Both the position numbers and the translations under genes were made by a program. Under the pieces are notes generated by a model. The model was given only the letters and a program-made list of their open reading frames with translations. It was not told the origin of the DNA and made no database searches. Below are positions 61,621 to 64,000 of a stretch of 64,000 bases of DNA, piece by piece (the first letter of the stretch is position 1; every line of letters begins with the position of its first letter). Source of the DNA: Chromobotia macracanthus. Taxonomy: Eukaryota; Chordata; Actinopteri; Cypriniformes; Botiidae. The DNA is taken from NCBI GenBank assembly GCA_036877525.1, contig JAZGTH010000062.1, forward strand, positions 7,686,501-7,750,500. Reading direction: 5' to 3'.

Positions 61621-62990
61621 TTTTTTGTGTTTTGTGTACCGTTTGGCGTCTGCACACCCGTCTCCATCAACTTTCATGAGCTTTCATGAGTTCAGCTTTC
61701 ATGAACTCATTCAATAATATCGTTGGAAGTATTACACAGTATTTGAGAGAACCGCAATATTTTCATATGTAATATCTGAAGTATGGACTGACAGGTGTGT
61801 TACTCATTACAGAAAATTGTCTGGCCCAGACTGTTGTGAGTAAGGAATCATTTTCTGTTCAGGTTCTTGTCATGTCCACAAATGACCTGCATACAGATGA
61901 ATGATCTGTTCATCCAAGGGGCTCCCTCAGCTGTTGAGATCAGAATGACTGAGTTCATTCCACCACACCTGACAGAAACATCACGCCATTGGTGGTAATG
62001 ACATCTCCCTTCTCGGCTGCCCCTACACACACACACACTTTCACCTTTGATTTGTGTATCACAGTATCAGATTCATCAGTCCCCTTCTCCTCCCACAGCT
62101 CTAATTAAATTCCTTGTGCCATTTATCATCCGAGAATGACAATATTTAAATAAAGGCCTGCTGAATGAATGATGAAACAGGCAAAGCACAGTTATGCAAG
62201 CTTTGGAACATTCCTGTTGATGAGGCTTTATGGAGCAGCATTAAATGAATGTGGCATGTAGCCATGACAACATCATAGGGGAGGCGCCCGCAGGAGACAC
62301 ACTGCAGGGACCCAGGTTTGTGGATTTATTAGATGTTAAACATTTGATTATTTTATGGTATATTTTTTATTTAGCACTGTCAGACTATAATTCTTATTCA
62401 GACTGGACACAGCATTCTACCTCACAGGCAGGTAAAAAATCTAACTCAAGATATTAATCTTGAAGAGGGACAGCATGCACAGTATCCAACAGATTACATA
62501 TTCAATGTGTACAAGTCACGTTAATTTGAAGGTGACCAAAGTTAATTAGTCACAGCACAAGCAGGATTTCCCGGCATTAGCCTGCAAAGGGTCTCCTGTA
62601 ACTTTTAGTAATTGATTTAGTGGTGATACAACATGTTTGAGTGAATTATTGGATTAAAGTGCTAACATGAATTTAATTGTGTTGCTGTCCATGATGGTTC
62701 ACAACTAGCAGTTTTATTCTGTAATAATCAACATTAAACAAGACCAGGTATATGCATATATATGCATATATATTAGTGAGTTGTCATGACTACAGCTGAT
62801 GAATAATTGGTTTACGCATGGTTATGCATTCACCTAACCTAACTGAATGTATTTCTTAGGAGGCATTTACATAGAACATTTTGCATTCAAAAACAGTTAG
62901 GCAGAGCACAACATAACAACTAAATGCGGGGGTCCTGAGAAGGGGGTTCTTTTTAAAAGCTTACAATTCTAAAAAAACACAAAGCTCATT

Positions 62991-63250
62991 GCAGGACAAA
63001 AAATGTAAGGCATGGAGCAATGGCAAAGGACGCCTTTGTAAAAGTGTATGACCCTAGGGGTGACATTCTTGAAAAGTATGAATTTAAAGATTTTAAAGAA
63101 CTTTAAATCTGGGTTGGATGACTACTCAACCGCTGTAACCCATCCCTACTACAGACATGAGCTACTAAACTCATTCAAGTGTTTTGATGGCCACTCACAA
63201 CAAAGAAATGTTACCATTGTCCTTGTTGACATTAGACAAGCTTTTTAGGT
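62991..63250 (+). pseudogene. Unidentified coding-like relic
   Basis: Two overlapping + frames look protein-like: AMAKDAFVKVYDPRGDILEK and YEFKDFKEL, ending at a stop near 63104, then one frame away GLDDYSTAVTHPYYRHELLN and SFKCFDGHSQQRNVTIVLVD to a stop at 63246. The mix of charged and aromatic residues differs from the AT-rich noise around it. Further possible coding (TDETADIILNLKNNRAILVN) follows near 63260-63320. I do not recognise the family; a transposon-borne gene is possible. It lies antisense in a GABRG3 intron and is frameshifted. Confidence 0.35.
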
Positions 63251-64000
63251 TTTAGATTGTTACAGATGAAACGGCAGATATAATTCTCAATCTGAAAAAC
63301 AACAGAGCAATACTAGTTAACAAGTGCACAAAAACATATCAACCCAACACTGTATACATTGTGCATCATAAAATATACATATTGTGTTGAATGTAAATCA
63401 AAGTCCTATGACATCATAAAGAAATATATTACAGATTACAGAGCAAACAGATCTGTAAAAAAAGATTAGAGCTTTTAGAGAATAACGTAACTTCAACCCA
63501 TTACCACACAGACCAAAGATGACTGGCATTTATTCCCTACAATAGAGATACAACATGTTAAGAGAACATTTTTTGAGATACAGGAAGCAGAGAAGAAAAG
63601 ACTCTCAAAGCGAAAACATTGAAAGGAACTGTACTTTGCACTTTAGTTCCCCATGAAATAAAATACTCATTTTATCCAGATAATTACACAAAAGTGCCTT
63701 ATTGTGATTATGGTGAAAATTTTTTTCCTTTTTACAAAGATTTAAATGAGCAAGTCGTGTCCTTATTTTAATACATATCTTTAAGTACATATAGTGTACC
63801 ATTTCATGTTTTTTTGTTAAAAACATTACAGATGAGCGAAACTCCATAAAATAGCAATGTATTCTCAGGACTCTTGAGTAAACTCTTTAGATTAGTCAGT
63901 GGAAAAGTTCTGTTTCCAGCCGAGCTGCAGATCTGTGCTGTGTCCCCAGAGGACAACATGATCTCTGAGGAGTTTCATTTATATTACAGTGGCAACTTTA

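Larger units (their letters stand above)
58579..64000. other. GABRG3 intron, at least 5.4 kb, runs off the window
   Basis: The next exon upstream in gamma subunit genes (68 nt, around NSIGPVSS) was looked for on the - strand and not found, so it lies beyond 64000. Contents: LTR element (58686-59398), ATGAAAATTC-type repeat (59480-59668), inverted-repeat element (60674-60986), palindromic AAGAACC repeat (61415-61620) and an unidentified coding-like stretch (63000-63250). Confidence 0.65.

Noticed and set aside
60000..64000. GABRG3 68-nt exon upstream of 58578
   Set aside because: No NSIGPVSS-like coding with splice sites was found on the - strand; it is presumed to lie outside the window.
1..64000. 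Bacterial-type systems (CRISPR, operons, toxin-antitoxin, phage)
   Set aside because: The window is eukaryotic nuclear DNA with spliced vertebrate genes; no such structures were seen.

Overview
The window looks like nuclear DNA of a teleost, most likely a cyprinid (carp, goldfish or barb group). It is AT-rich and almost all intron and intergenic DNA. It carries the tail-to-tail OCA2 / GABRG3 arrangement known from vertebrates, and it is dense in short inverted-repeat elements and tRNA-derived SINEs of kinds common in carp-like fish. There are no bacterial-type operons, CRISPR arrays or rRNA genes. All genes were recognised by translating short exons and comparing them with remembered vertebrate protein families; no search was run.

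Left part (about 760-22,000, + strand): nine consecutive 3' exons of OCA2, the melanosomal transporter gene of oculocutaneous albinism type II, are present in order and with matching intron phases. The gene is broken. I see three in-frame stop codons, a 7-bp frameshifting tandem duplication, two separate 4-bp deletions that shift the frame, one destroyed splice donor, one missing acceptor, and two substitutions in the diagnostic DN-x-P-F-T-A motif. Three exons are still open and cleanly spliced, so the loss looks fairly young. This is the main finding: either the species has lost OCA2 (as cave fish do) or this is the decaying copy of a duplicated pair in a polyploid cyprinid.

Middle (about 22,000-39,200): intergenic DNA between the two converging genes. 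It holds transposon relics, a tRNA-Ala-derived SINE, and a roughly 460-bp homopurine tract (35,815-36,274) with its own higher-order repeat.

Right part (39,224 to beyond 64,000, - strand): six exons of GABRG3, the GABA-A receptor gamma-3 subunit, from loop D of the extracellular domain to the stop codon after TM4. Every exon is open, has canonical splice sites and fits in phase, so this gene looks intact and is an internal control for the decay next door. Its 5' exons lie beyond the right edge. The introns carry many short inverted-repeat elements, a small LTR element with a tRNA-Phe-like primer site and a CCHC knuckle (58,686-59,398), and an unidentified coding-like relic near 63,000.

At least 18 copies or fragments of one inverted-repeat element (ends CCCAGCTAAC) and five of a second family (ends AAAGCTGCAA) account for much of the non-coding sequence.
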